Source: Achromobacter ruhlandii
GTDB taxonomy: Bacteria; Pseudomonadota; Gammaproteobacteria; Burkholderiales; Burkholderiaceae_B
Assembly: GCF_902859695.1 (NCBI RefSeq)
Contig: NZ_CADIJL010000026.1
Location: forward strand, 1-64,000
Length of the DNA: 64,000 bases
Direction: 5' to 3'
Positions 28,320-38,211 of this stretch are shown here, piece by piece. The stretch's first letter is position 1. Each line of letters opens with the position of its first letter. A program made the translations under genes and the position numbers. Under the pieces are notes generated by a model. The model was not told where the DNA came from. It saw nothing but the letters and a program-made list of their open reading frames with translations, and searched no databases.

Positions 28320-29213
28320 TTAGCGCATGATCGGGCCGTTGCCCAGTCTGTCCATCAAGGGGCTCATGACCGGCATCACGATGCCCTCGCCCCGCGACAC
28401 GCGGGTGCTCGACACGTCGGCCGCGGTGGCCCCGGCGCTCGCCGAGGTGACCGCCGGGGCGGAGGCCTGGCTGCGGATCTCGGTGGCCAGGCGCAGCACC
28501 TGGCCGCGCGCCTCGTCGCCGAGCTTGGCGCGGTCCATCACGTTCTGGGCCCGCACCGGTTCGCCTTCGACCAGCAGCAGCAGGGCCAGGTTGGCCAGCA
28601 CCTTGGCGCTTTCCGGCGCCAGCTCGGCGGCCTGGCCCAGCGGCACGCGCGCGCCGGCCGGATCGCCGGCGCGCAGGCGCGCATAGCCCAGGTCGCCCAG
28701 GATGCGCGGGTCCATCGGCGACAGCTTGGCGGCGCGCGCGAAGTAGTCGGCGGCCTGGTCGAACTGGCCGCGCGAGCCGGCGATCAGTCCCAGCCCGTGC
28801 CAGCCATCGGCCGCTTGCGCGGTGCCGATCAGGGCGCGGTAGGCCTGCTCGCTGGAGGCGGTCTGGCCCGTCTGGCGCAGCGCCTCGGCGCGCAGTACCG
28901 CGATACGCGGATCGTTGCCGAACTTCTGCTGGAATGCCTCGATATAGGCCAGCGAGGCGAAGTAGCGCTCCTGCCGCTGCGACTCGGCAATCATCGACAG
29001 CATCATGTCCGGCTCGGTCGGCTTGCGCCGGTTCTCGGCTTCGTCCTCGCGCTGGCGCATCAACGCCTGCTCCTGCTGCTGTTGCTGGATCAGCTGCCAG
29101 GCGGTCTCGGCGTTGTTGGTCTGGCACCCGGCCAACGTCCCGGCGCCCGCGGCCACCGCCGCCACCAGGGTCCAACGCCACGCGCACCGCGCATTTCCCA
29201 TACCGCCCGCCAT
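28320..29213 (-). CDS. tadD: TPR lipoprotein TadD
   Basis: A 297-residue lipoprotein with lipobox GTLAGC near residue 30 and several tetratricopeptide repeats (residues about 80-230; for example WHGLGLIAGSRGQFDQAADY and DPRILGDLGYARLRAGD). TadD is the pilotin-like partner required for secretin assembly in Tad systems. The ATG at 29213 overlaps the tadC stop in TGATG; ATG 29201 four codons later is a possible alternative. The frame is open further upstream inside tadC, which I reject. Confidence 0.87.
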   Translation of the reverse strand: MAGGMGNARCAWRWTLVAAVAAGAGTLAGCQTNNAETAWQLIQQQQQEQALMRQREDEAENRRKPTEPDMMLSMIAESQRQERYFASLAYIEAFQQKFGNDPRIAVLRAEALRQTGQTASSEQAYRALIGTAQAADGWHGLGLIAGSRGQFDQAADYFARAAKLSPMDPRILGDLGYARLRAGDPAGARVPLGQAAELAPESAKVLANLALLLLVEGEPVRAQNVMDRAKLGDEARGQVLRLATEIRSQASAPAVTSASAGATAADVSSTRVSRGEGIVMPVMSPLMDRLGNGPIMR

Positions 29214-30217
29214 CACATGCCCCCCATGCGCGACAAACCGCGCAATACCGCCACGAAGCCCGCGCCGCCTGTCACGATCAACAGCGCCGGCAACAAGGTC
29301 ACGATCATGACCGCCGTCATCTTGACGGTGGTCTTGCCCACTTTTTCCTTCAGTTCCAGGCGGCGCTTCTCGCGCAGGCGTTCGCCAAAGCGGTTCAGCG
29401 GCTCCTGCACCGCGCCGCCGTGCTGGTCGACCTGCGCGATCAGCCGGCAGATGGCCGACAGGTCGTCGTTGTCGAAGCCGGCCGCCAGCCGCGCCAGCGA
29501 TTGCTCGCGGGTCCGGCCCCGCACATAGAGCTCGGACGCCAGCCGCAGCTCGTACGCCAGCACCGGCAGCACCTGGTCGAATTCCTTGGTCAGCACCTGC
29601 AGGCTCTGGTCGATCGACAGGCCGACCCCTTGCAGCAGGCGCAGCAGGTCGATCAGCAGCGGCAGTTCGTTGGCGGCCTGCTTGCGGCGCCGCGACAGGC
29701 GCCGGCGCACGAACCACTTGGGCAGCATGTAGCCGATGGCGAAACCGAAAAACGCCGCCACGAACAGGCCCAGCGACGAACCGCCGACCTTGCGTCCCAG
29801 GTCCAGCGCCACCGCCGCCGCCGGCAGCAGCAGCGCCAGGGTGAAGCGCGCCACGATGAAGCGCAGCCGCGCCGTGGCCGGATTCTGGTAGCCCGCCATG
29901 TCGACCAGCTTGCGGTCCTCGCCCGCCAGCAGGGCCTCGGCGAAACGGCCTTCGCTCAGGCGCTTGCCGAACGAATCGGCGGCGCGCGTGGCCGCGGCCA
30001 GGCGTCCCTGCATGCCCTCGGCCGGCGGCGCGGCCGCGGCCTGCGCCTTGGCGCGCCCCTCGCGCGTGGCCAGGGCCTGGTCCACCACCTGGCGGCTGCG
30101 GTCCTGCCCGCGCAGGCGCCGGGTCATGCTCAGGCCCACCACCAGCATGGCGGCGGCGACCAGCATCAGCGCCACCGCCAGCACCGTCGAGACATTCCAG
30201 GATTCGATCGCTTGCAT
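29213..30217 (-). CDS. tadC: Tad inner-membrane platform protein TadC
   Basis: A 334-residue type II secretion F-domain protein. It has membrane segments near residues 10-30, 130-150 and 155-175, and a C-terminal one around 305-325. The cytoplasmic T2SSF domain includes LPLLIDLLRLLQGVGLSIDQ and EKRRLELKEKVGKTTVKMT. Together with TadB it forms the platform that couples the TadA ATPase to pilin assembly. ATG 30217 is 11 bases after the tadB stop. Confidence 0.9.
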   Translation of the reverse strand: MQAIESWNVSTVLAVALMLVAAAMLVVGLSMTRRLRGQDRSRQVVDQALATREGRAKAQAAAAPPAEGMQGRLAAATRAADSFGKRLSEGRFAEALLAGEDRKLVDMAGYQNPATARLRFIVARFTLALLLPAAAVALDLGRKVGGSSLGLFVAAFFGFAIGYMLPKWFVRRRLSRRRKQAANELPLLIDLLRLLQGVGLSIDQSLQVLTKEFDQVLPVLAYELRLASELYVRGRTREQSLARLAAGFDNDDLSAICRLIAQVDQHGGAVQEPLNRFGERLREKRRLELKEKVGKTTVKMTAVMIVTLLPALLIVTGGAGFVAVLRGLSRMGGM

Positions 30218-30228
30218 GCGCGGCGCCC

Positions 30229-31157
30229 TCAAATGGCCTTGGCCATGCGGTACAGGATGTACGAGCCGCCCAGTTGCAGGCAGACCGCCGTCATCAACAT
30301 CTTGAAGCCCAGCGGATCGACCCACAGTCCCATGAACAGGTCATTGTTGGCCACCATGATGAAGCCGGCGATGCCCAGCGGCAGCAGCGCCAGGATCCAG
30401 GCCGACAGCCGGATCTCGGCCGAACTGGCCGACAGCTCGGCGCGCGCCTGGCCGATGTCGCGCATGAATGCGGCCATGCGCTCGAGCACCTGGTCGCTGC
30501 GGCCGCCAAAGCGCAGCGCCACGGAAACCACCGCCGCCACCATATAAAGCTCTTTCATGTCGTACTGGCGCGAAACCTGCACCAGCGCCGCGTCCAGTTC
30601 CTTGGCCGAACGGCTCAGCGCGGCCGCGGTCTCGACCACTTCGCGCAGCGGCTCGTCGGTGGCGGCGGCCGCGGTCTGGAAGGCGGAAGCCATGCTGTTG
30701 CCGATGGTGACCAGGCGCACGATGTTGTCCAGGAACGCCGGCAGTTGCGACACGCGCCGCCGCTGGCGCCGGTCGGCCCGCAGCCACAGCAGGAAATAGG
30801 CGAACACGGACAGCAGCACCAGCGCCACCAGGGCCGACAGCCAGCCCAGAAAGGCCCAGGCCAGCAGCGCGCCCGCCACGATGGGCAGGATCAGCCGGGC
30901 GTAGAAACCGGGACTCTGGCGCACGCCGCCCTGCAACAGCAGCATGTCCCAGCGCGAAAAGCCGCTGCGCAAGGCGCGCGCGCCCTGCGCGAACGGCAGC
31001 TTGCCGCTGACCGGCGCGCCGCGGCTTCGGCGCAACTGGTCTTCGAGGAAAGCGGAACTGGCGGCCCGCCGCTGGCCGCTATTGGCGTGCCGCCACAGCA
31101 GCACCGCCGCCAAGGCCAGCACCAGCGCCAGGCCACCGATCACCCCGGCTTGCAGCA

Positions 31158-31158
<1 letters not shown>
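30229..31158 (-). CDS. tadB: Tad inner-membrane platform protein TadB
   Basis: A 309-residue protein with an N-terminal membrane segment (3-23), two adjacent segments around 90-125, the T2SSF domain (RVSQLPAFLDNIVRLVTIGNSM and SRQYDMKELYMVAA) and C-terminal segments around 255-300. It pairs with TadC. Its start overlaps the tadA stop by one base. Confidence 0.9.
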
Positions 31159-32513
<1,355 letters not shown>

Positions 32514-32534
32514 GTGGGATCCCGCCGCCTTGCG

Positions 32535-33866
32535 TTACTCGACCACCATGCGGCGGTGCACGCCGGGCAGCCAGGTGGCCAGCCAGCTTGCCCGCCCGCC
32601 GGGCGTGTTTTCTTCCGCGCTCAATTTCTCGGCCAGCGCCTGTACCGCGCGCACATAGACGTCGCGCTCGGCCTCCTCGTGCAGCAGGTGGCCCTGGTTG
32701 GTGCAGACCATCAGCGCCAGCGTGCGGTCCGGCAGCGTGCCCACCAGGTCGAGCTGGAAGCGCTCGGCGATCTGCTGGGCCGTCATGCCGTAGCGTTCGT
32801 CGTAGCGGTTAACGATCAGGCCCAGACTGCGGCGGTCCACATGCAACTGCTCCAGTTCCTGCAACAGCCCGGCCAGCGACACCAGCGCGCCCACGCTCTG
32901 GTCGGTGACGATCCAGTTCTGCTGCGAGGCGCGCGCCAGGCCGGCCACGAATTCGGGATTGGTGAACCCGCCCGAGTCGGCCACCACCACGCCGAAGTGC
33001 TGGCGCATGCGTTCGAACACCAGCAGCGAATCGGATTGCGACACGTCGCGCATCTGGCCCAGGTCGCGCGGCAGCGCCAGTACGCTCAGGCCATTCGCGG
33101 TATGCGACATGGCCGAACTCAACAAGGTCGAATCGAGACGGCGCAGATTGCGCGCGGCCTCGGCGAAATCGAAATCGCCGCCGATGTTCAGGTACAACTG
33201 GCAATCGCCCACCGGCCAGCCTAGATCCATCAGCGCCACCCGGCTGCCCAGGGGCAGGTGGCTGCCGCTGTCCGCGGCCGGCTTGGCGCTCTTGGCGCCC
33301 GAGGCCGCGGCGCGCGCGCCATGCTGCTGCTTCAACCGATCCTGCACCATGCCGGCCAGGTGCACCGCCAGCGTGCTGGTGCCCACGCCCGGCCGCGCGC
33401 CCAGCAGCAGCACGCTGCGGCGCGAGCCGTCCATGCGGCCGCCGCCGGCCGGCACGTCCAGCAGGCGCTGCACCACGTCCTTGACTTCCTGCGGCGCCAC
33501 GGTCGGATCGACGAAGTCGCTGACCCCCGCGCGCAGCGCGGCGATGGCGCCTTCCGGCTGGCTCAGCAGGCCCACCGCGACGCGCGGGATCGTCGGCGCG
33601 ATGCGCGCCAGCAGACGCGCCAGTTCGGCCGACTTGAACAGCTTGCCAGGTTCGTCCTCGCTCAAGGTGAAGTCCAGGAACACCACCTGCGGCTCGATTT
33701 CGGACAGGCGCCTGCCCAGTTCCTCGACGCCCGGGACTTCCTGGGTCAACAAGCCCATGTCGCCCAGCGCCTGCCCGAGCTGCGCGGCGACGCCGTCGCC
33801 CTTGGAACAAAACAGAAACCGATTGCCGTTCTGCAAGCCAACCCACTCCCTGGCATGTGTCTTCAT
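32535..33866 (-). CDS. tadZ: Tad localisation ATPase TadZ (CpaE)
   Basis: A 443-residue protein with an N-terminal receiver-like domain (about 15-130; VVFLDFTLSEDEPG keeps an Asp) and a C-terminal MinD/ParA-like ATPase domain (about 150-400). The deviant P-loop reads LGARPGVGTSTLA, where the usual Walker A Lys is missing. DLGWPVGDCQLYLNI and VNRYDERYG are further ParA-like features. TadZ/CpaE positions the Tad machine at a cell pole or focus. ATG 33866 lies 5 bases after the secretin stop; the open frame to 33932 overlaps it. Confidence 0.88.
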   Translation of the reverse strand: MKTHAREWVGLQNGNRFLFCSKGDGVAAQLGQALGDMGLLTQEVPGVEELGRRLSEIEPQVVFLDFTLSEDEPGKLFKSAELARLLARIAPTIPRVAVGLLSQPEGAIAALRAGVSDFVDPTVAPQEVKDVVQRLLDVPAGGGRMDGSRRSVLLLGARPGVGTSTLAVHLAGMVQDRLKQQHGARAAASGAKSAKPAADSGSHLPLGSRVALMDLGWPVGDCQLYLNIGGDFDFAEAARNLRRLDSTLLSSAMSHTANGLSVLALPRDLGQMRDVSQSDSLLVFERMRQHFGVVVADSGGFTNPEFVAGLARASQQNWIVTDQSVGALVSLAGLLQELEQLHVDRRSLGLIVNRYDERYGMTAQQIAERFQLDLVGTLPDRTLALMVCTNQGHLLHEEAERDVYVRAVQALAEKLSAEENTPGGRASWLATWLPGVHRRMVVE

Positions 33867-33871
33867 ATCGC

Positions 33872-35254
33872 TCACCGTGAGAAACCCGGCATTTGCTGCC
33901 CGCCTACTGGGCCCATCAGGTAATAACCCCAAGCATTGAACGCGGTGTCGGTCGCTTCCTGTTTGGCCCCCGGCAGCGGCAGGGTCACGCCGCGCGCAAT
34001 GGGCCGCACCAGGCGCGGCGTCACCACGATCACCAACTCGGTATCCTCCTGGGTGTAATCGACACTACGGAAAAACGAACCGATGATGGGCAGGTCGCCC
34101 AGCATGGGGACCTTGTTGACCAGCGCCTTGGTCTGGCGCGACACCAGGCCGCTGACGACGAAGCTCTCGCCGTCGCCCAGTTCCACCGTGGTGTCGGCGC
34201 GGCGCGTGCGCAGCGCCGGGATCAGCGTGGTCGAATTGGTGCCATTCGAGATCGCGATGGCGTTGCTGTAGTCGAGCTCGCTGGCCTCCGGCGCCACCTT
34301 CAACGCGATGCGCTCGCGCGACAGCACCGTGGGGGTGACCGTCAGGCCGATGCCGAACGGCTTGAACGTCACCGTGGTCGTGCCCAGGCCGCCGGCCTCG
34401 GGAATCGGCAGTTCGCCGCCGGCCAGGAAACTGGCGCTCTGTCCGGTCAGGGCCACCAGCGTGGGCTCGGCCAGCACGCGCGCCATGCCATTGTTCTGCA
34501 GCAGCCGCAGGCGCGCGCTGAAGTCATTGGAGTCGTAGAACAGCGAGAAGCCCGAGGCCAGGGCCGCGGTCTTGCTGAACCCCAGCGGCGCCGGGAAGCC
34601 GTCGGGCGTGATCGAGTTGGTGCCGCCCCACGGCCCGCTGCGGCCGGCGAAGCTGATGCCGGCCTGCTTCATGACCGAGCGCGACACCTCGACCACCTTG
34701 ACCTCGACCTGCACCACGCCGCCGGTGCCGGCGGTCGACACGTCGACCACGTTCTTGTCGCCCACCACCGCGCCGGCCGCGGCCACCGAGGCCTGGTGCG
34801 ACAACGGGGAATCGGCCTGGCCCGAGACCACCGCGCGGTCGCCCGCCACGTCGACGTTGGCGCCGCCGCTCATGCCGCGCCCGGCCATCACCTGCTGGAC
34901 GTTGCCCGCCACCCGCACGTTCCACAGCTGCGGCGCGGCATTGGCGCCGGTCCAGACCTGCAATTGCGTGGTGCCGGGCTTCTTGCCATACAGCAGCAGC
35001 GAGGCCTGCCGCTTGCCGGAAGCCGGCAGCACCTTGACGTCGGCCACGTCCGGATCGCCAATGGCGATGCGCGCCGGCGCGCCATCCAGCATGAGCGTCT
35101 GCTGGCCTTTGACCGCCACGGCGATGTCGCGGGCGGGCGCGGGCGCGCCCGGCGCGGTCTGCAAGGCGGTCTGCGCCAGGCCGGCCGCGCCGTGGGTCAT
35201 TGCCGCTGCGGCCGACAGGACGCAGATCAGGGTGGTGCGCTGAAATCTCTTCAT
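33872..35254 (-). CDS. rcpA: Tad secretin RcpA (CpaC)
   Basis: A 460-residue outer-membrane secretin. It starts with a signal peptide (ending GAAGLAQ), then the pilus-formation N-terminal domain (GQQTLMLDGAPARIAIGDP), a BON-like region (NVDVAGDRAVVSGQADS) and the secretin domain (VEVKVVEVSRSVMKQAG, NNGMARVLAEPTLVALTGQ, FLAGGELPIPE, GLTVTPTVLSRERIALKV, PMLGDLPIIGSFFRS). It forms the pore for the Flp pilus. ATG 35254 gives the signal peptide directly; the frame extends to 35323 without SD support. Confidence 0.93.
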   Translation of the reverse strand: MKRFQRTTLICVLSAAAAMTHGAAGLAQTALQTAPGAPAPARDIAVAVKGQQTLMLDGAPARIAIGDPDVADVKVLPASGKRQASLLLYGKKPGTTQLQVWTGANAAPQLWNVRVAGNVQQVMAGRGMSGGANVDVAGDRAVVSGQADSPLSHQASVAAAGAVVGDKNVVDVSTAGTGGVVQVEVKVVEVSRSVMKQAGISFAGRSGPWGGTNSITPDGFPAPLGFSKTAALASGFSLFYDSNDFSARLRLLQNNGMARVLAEPTLVALTGQSASFLAGGELPIPEAGGLGTTTVTFKPFGIGLTVTPTVLSRERIALKVAPEASELDYSNAIAISNGTNSTTLIPALRTRRADTTVELGDGESFVVSGLVSRQTKALVNKVPMLGDLPIIGSFFRSVDYTQEDTELVIVVTPRLVRPIARGVTLPLPGAKQEATDTAFNAWGYYLMGPVGGQQMPGFSR

Positions 35255-35319
35255 TTGCTGGATCTGGTTGACAGGTAAGGTCCAGCCGCGGGCGGCACCA
35301 GGCCACGCGCAGCCACGTT

Positions 35320-36273
35320 TCAATAGCGCACGCGCTCGGATTTGTCTCCTCGCAGTATTTCCACCGTGCGGCCGCCCGCGCCGCCGGCGGCGCGGGCCGG
35401 CGCGGGCCTGGCCGCGGGTGTCGGGGCATCCAGCTGCGCCAGGCTGTCGCCGGCGTAGGCGCGGTTCGGACCGCTTTGCAGTTGTTCGCGCTGTTCCGGC
35501 GTCAGGTCGGCGCGCGCCGGCAGCACGGCGCTGCGCTGCGCGAACAGCTGGGTATCCGGCTTGCCCTCGTCGCCCACCGGCCGCAGCGCCAGTTGCAGGC
35601 GCCCAGAACGGCTGGCCAGCACCAGTTCATTGACCTGCTCGACCGGCACCGCCAGCACCGCGGTGCGGGCCGGCTGCCCGGGCGGGCCGGGCAGCGTGGA
35701 CTTTTCCTCGGGACCGTCGACCGAGGCCGCGCCATACGCCAGCACGCGCACCTGCGATTGCAGCAGCCGGGCCTGTCCGCCCTGGATCTCGACGCCCTTC
35801 TCCAGCAGGAAGAACACATCCACCAGGTCTCCCGGCGCGATGCGGTTGCCGCCGCCCACCACCTCGTCAACAGCGATCGCCAGCGCGCGCTCGCCCGGCT
35901 TGAGCTGGCGCGCCAGGCCCTGCGCCAGCATGCTGGGCAGCAGCGGGTCGCCCGCGGCCACGTCGACCCGCGTGTAGGCGCCCTGCAGCGGCGTGGTCGC
36001 GCTGTAGCTGCCCGATAGCGCCACCTGCCACTGATCCACCCTGAGCATCTTGTCGCTGTCGATGCGCGTGCCGGCAGGGATCGCCGCGGCCGCCACCACC
36101 ACCGGATAGCGCTTGACCGGCGTCTCGGCCGGCGGGGTCGCCGTGGCCGCCACCGGACCGGCCGGCGCCGCCGGCGGCGCCGACGGTTCCGACGCCAGGC
36201 GCCAGGCCACGAACGCCAGCACAATGCCCGCCGCCAACAACACGCCCGCGATGATCTTGCTCAGACTGCTCAT
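35320..36273 (-). CDS. rcpC: Flp pilus assembly protein RcpC/CpaB
   Basis: A 317-residue protein with one N-terminal membrane segment (about 7-26), a Pro/Ala linker, and an SAF domain (VVVAAAAIPAGTRIDSDKML, residues about 55-115). DEVVGGGNRIAPGDLVDVFF and ARTAVLAVPVEQVNELVLA follow, both typical of CpaB/RcpC. The C-terminus is Ala/Pro-rich. ATG 36273 overlaps the preceding tadE stop by 4 bases. Confidence 0.9.
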   Translation of the reverse strand: MSSLSKIIAGVLLAAGIVLAFVAWRLASEPSAPPAAPAGPVAATATPPAETPVKRYPVVVAAAAIPAGTRIDSDKMLRVDQWQVALSGSYSATTPLQGAYTRVDVAAGDPLLPSMLAQGLARQLKPGERALAIAVDEVVGGGNRIAPGDLVDVFFLLEKGVEIQGGQARLLQSQVRVLAYGAASVDGPEEKSTLPGPPGQPARTAVLAVPVEQVNELVLASRSGRLQLALRPVGDEGKPDTQLFAQRSAVLPARADLTPEQREQLQSGPNRAYAGDSLAQLDAPTPAARPAPARAAGGAGGRTVEILRGDKSERVRY

Positions 36274-36767
36274 GGTGTCCCTTGGGAGATTTGCACGATG
36301 GCTTTGGACGACAGCCGGGTCGGAATCCAGTTCTTGTCGGTCCCCGGCAACATGGCGATGAACGCCTGGAAGGTCGAGAGCACCGGCCAGGCCTGCACGT
36401 TGAAAGTCATGGCGACCGTGCTGCACTGAGCTGTCTGTCCGCCCGAGCCGCTCCACGCGCACGGCGCGCTGGTGGCGGCGCAGGCCACCGCCGAGCCGCT
36501 GCCGAACACGCTCATGGCCGCCGAGCAGGCCGCGCCGGGCACATCCGCCTTGCCGGAAAAGCGCGCGTAGACCGCGGCCCGCGCCCCTTCCGAGGCGGCC
36601 GAGGCCAGTTGCTGCTGCATCCAGAACAGCACGCCGTAGCCCACCACCGCGCAGACGAACATCAGCAGCATCGTCACCATCAACGAGAACTCGAGCGTGG
36701 CGATGCCGCGCTGGCCGTCTGCGCGGCGACGGCCGGTGGCGGCATCGAAGGCGGCGCGCTCGTTCAT
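36270..36767 (-). CDS. tadE: Pseudopilin TadE
   Basis: A 165-residue TadE-family pseudopilin. A basic leader ends in QRG, and the mature part starts IATLEFSLMVTMLLMFVCAV with the Glu at +5 needed for class III prepilin processing by TadV. The extracytoplasmic domain has a disulphide-prone set of Cys residues. ATG 36767 is one base from the stop of the next tadE-like gene upstream. Confidence 0.88.
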   Translation of the reverse strand: MNERAAFDAATGRRRADGQRGIATLEFSLMVTMLLMFVCAVVGYGVLFWMQQQLASAASEGARAAVYARFSGKADVPGAACSAAMSVFGSGSAVACAATSAPCAWSGSGGQTAQCSTVAMTFNVQAWPVLSTFQAFIAMLPGTDKNWIPTRLSSKAIVQISQGTP

Positions 36768-36768
36768 G

Positions 36769-37248
36769 TCAGGGGCTCCCGTCCAGCGCGTTGCCCAAAT
36801 GGACCGTGGCGCGCGCGCTCAACACGCTGGTGGGCGGCATCAGCGCCTGCGCCAGGAACGGAAAATTCGGGATCAGCGGGTTGGCGCCGTAGGGATAGCT
36901 GACCGTCACCTCGATCTGGTCGGCGCTCAGCGGCAAGCCGCTGCAGGCCCCGCCCGCGGTGCTGCTGAGCGTGCCGGTGGCGCCGCACACCGCCACCGCC
37001 ACGGCGGCCGATGACATGGTGGTGATCCAGCCGGAGCGGTCCAGCGCGATATCACGGCCGGCATTGGCGCGCACGGTCAGCGAGGCGGCGCCCGGCTGCC
37101 ATTGCAGGACCTTGCGGGCGCCGTCCTGCGCGGCCAGCGTGACGGAGTGCTGCGCGGTGAACACCAGGGCATACGTCAGGATCGCGTAGAACACCAGGAA
37201 AAACACCACGAATACCAGTCCGAATTCAAGGGAATAAACACCACGCTG
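36769..37248 (-). CDS. Second TadE-like pseudopilin without an identifiable start codon
   Basis: The reading frame encodes QRG followed by VYSLEFGLVFVVFFLVFYAI, a textbook class III cleavage site with Glu at +5, and then about 135 residues of TadE-like extracytoplasmic domain ending VHLGNALDGSP. The first 73 bases of this module lie inside the end of the prepilin peptidase gene. In this frame I find no ATG, GTG, TTG or CTG from 37249 up to about 37389. The first downstream candidate (GTG 37209) would remove the cleavage motif. The coordinates start at the Gln codon before the motif. It is either made by a frameshift from tadV, or the sequence carries an indel. Confidence 0.75.
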   Translation of the reverse strand, partial: QRGVYSLEFGLVFVVFFLVFYAILTYALVFTAQHSVTLAAQDGARKVLQWQPGAASLTVRANAGRDIALDRSGWITTMSSAAVAVAVCGATGTLSSTAGGACSGLPLSADQIEVTVSYPYGANPLIPNFPFLAQALMPPTSVLSARATVHLGNALDGSP

Positions 37249-37697
37249 AGCGCGGCCGCGCCCAGGTAGGCGCCGTAGGGGATCTGGCGAGCCCGAAGCG
37301 GCAGCGCCCGGCTTCGGGAAATGAACAGGTAGAGCAGCGCGTGCAGGCCGGCCAGCAGGCTGGCGGCCACCAGCGTCATGACCAGGGGCGCAAAACCCAA
37401 CAGCAGCCCGAGGATGGCGATCGCCTTGACGTCGCCCGCGCCCATCAGACGCCGCGTCCAGAGGGGAAAGAATGGCAATGCCAGCGCGAAGCCGGCCAGG
37501 GCCATGGACCAACCCGCCCAACGCGGCGGATAGCCCCATGCGGGCGCCAGCCAGGCCGCCAGCAGCCACAGCGCCTGTCCCGCGAATCCCGCGACGATGA
37601 GCGTGTTGGGTACGCGGCGATAGCGCAGATCGGCGTATATCAACACCAGATTCCAGCATGCGAACAACAGCCACCACAGCGCTTCCCCTGGATACAA
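37176..37697 (-). CDS. tadV: Prepilin peptidase TadV (CpaA)
   Basis: A type IV prepilin peptidase-like aspartic protease with about five membrane segments. It has both catalytic Asp motifs, ADLRYRRVPN (first Asp) and MGAGDVKAIA (GxGD). It processes the Flp prepilin and the TadE pseudopilins. No ATG is usable: TTG 37697 with AAGG 7 bases upstream gives about 173 residues, while TTG 37727 adds 10 codons without an SD. The last 24 residues (after GAAAL) are read out of phase across the TadE module, so the true C-terminus may be altered. Confidence 0.85.
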   Translation of the reverse strand: MYPGEALWWLLFACWNLVLIYADLRYRRVPNTLIVAGFAGQALWLLAAWLAPAWGYPPRWAGWSMALAGFALALPFFPLWTRRLMGAGDVKAIAILGLLLGFAPLVMTLVAASLLAGLHALLYLFISRSRALPLRARQIPYGAYLGAAALSVVFIPLNSDWYSWCFSWCSTRS

Positions 37698-37819
37698 GGC
37701 AGGACCTTCTGACGGTTTCGGATTCAACCTGGCAAGACATCCCCGCGCGCGATCCGGCGCGCCACGCCGTCAATCCGCAACCGCCCGAAGTCGCTGCGCG
37801 GGAAATGTGGTCAATAAGG

Positions 37820-37838
37820 GCTCCGCGCCCGGCGGAGC
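37820..37838 (-). other. Hairpin between flp and the rest of the Tad operon
   Basis: GCTCCGC and GCGGAGC pair around a 5-base loop, followed on the minus strand by a short CCTTATT stretch. It could act as a partial terminator that lets the pilin be made in excess of the assembly proteins. The remainder of 37728-37906 shows no gene. Confidence 0.4.
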
Positions 37839-37906
37839 GGCAGGCCCGACCGTTCGACCCGCCCTGGCCGAAGCCAGGCGCGCCGAAGCGGCCGGGGCCT
37901 TCGGCT

Positions 37907-38083
37907 TCACTTGGACGCGTTGGCGAGCTTGGCCTGTAGCGACGTGAACAGGCCGCTGAGCGCGCCCGTGAATGTCGCCAACGCCGCTACCAGCGCCACC
38001 GCAATGGTGCCCGCGATCAGCCCGTATTCCAGGGCGGTGATACCTTCTTCTTCGTTCCAGAACTGCGCAAGTTTCGCTTTCAT
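37907..38083 (-). CDS. flp: Flp-type major pilin
   Basis: A 58-residue prepilin. The leader MKAKLAQFWNEEEG is cleaved before ITALEYGLIAGTIAVALVAA, with the Flp-specific Glu-Tyr at mature positions 5-6. A short C-terminal tail ends LANASK. ATG 38083 has AGGAGC 7 bases upstream; the longer frame to 38125 is not pilin-like. It is the first gene of the Tad locus and is followed by a hairpin. Confidence 0.95.
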   Translation of the reverse strand: MKAKLAQFWNEEEGITALEYGLIAGTIAVALVAALATFTGALSGLFTSLQAKLANASK

Positions 38084-38211
38084 ATCGAGCTCCTGAGGTC
38101 TCGCTTGATAATCGAGCCATGCCATCGAGATGGCGCTGGCCCCCTAAGCCCGGTGCTGCCGGCGCGTTGGCGTGTTCCACACCCCGCGCCCTCCGGGTAC
38201 CGCAACAGACG

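Noticed and set aside
38084-38211. Sigma-54 promoter upstream of flp
   Set aside because: A TGGCATG sequence exists on the minus strand, but no TTGC follows at the required distance, so I do not annotate a -24/-12 promoter.
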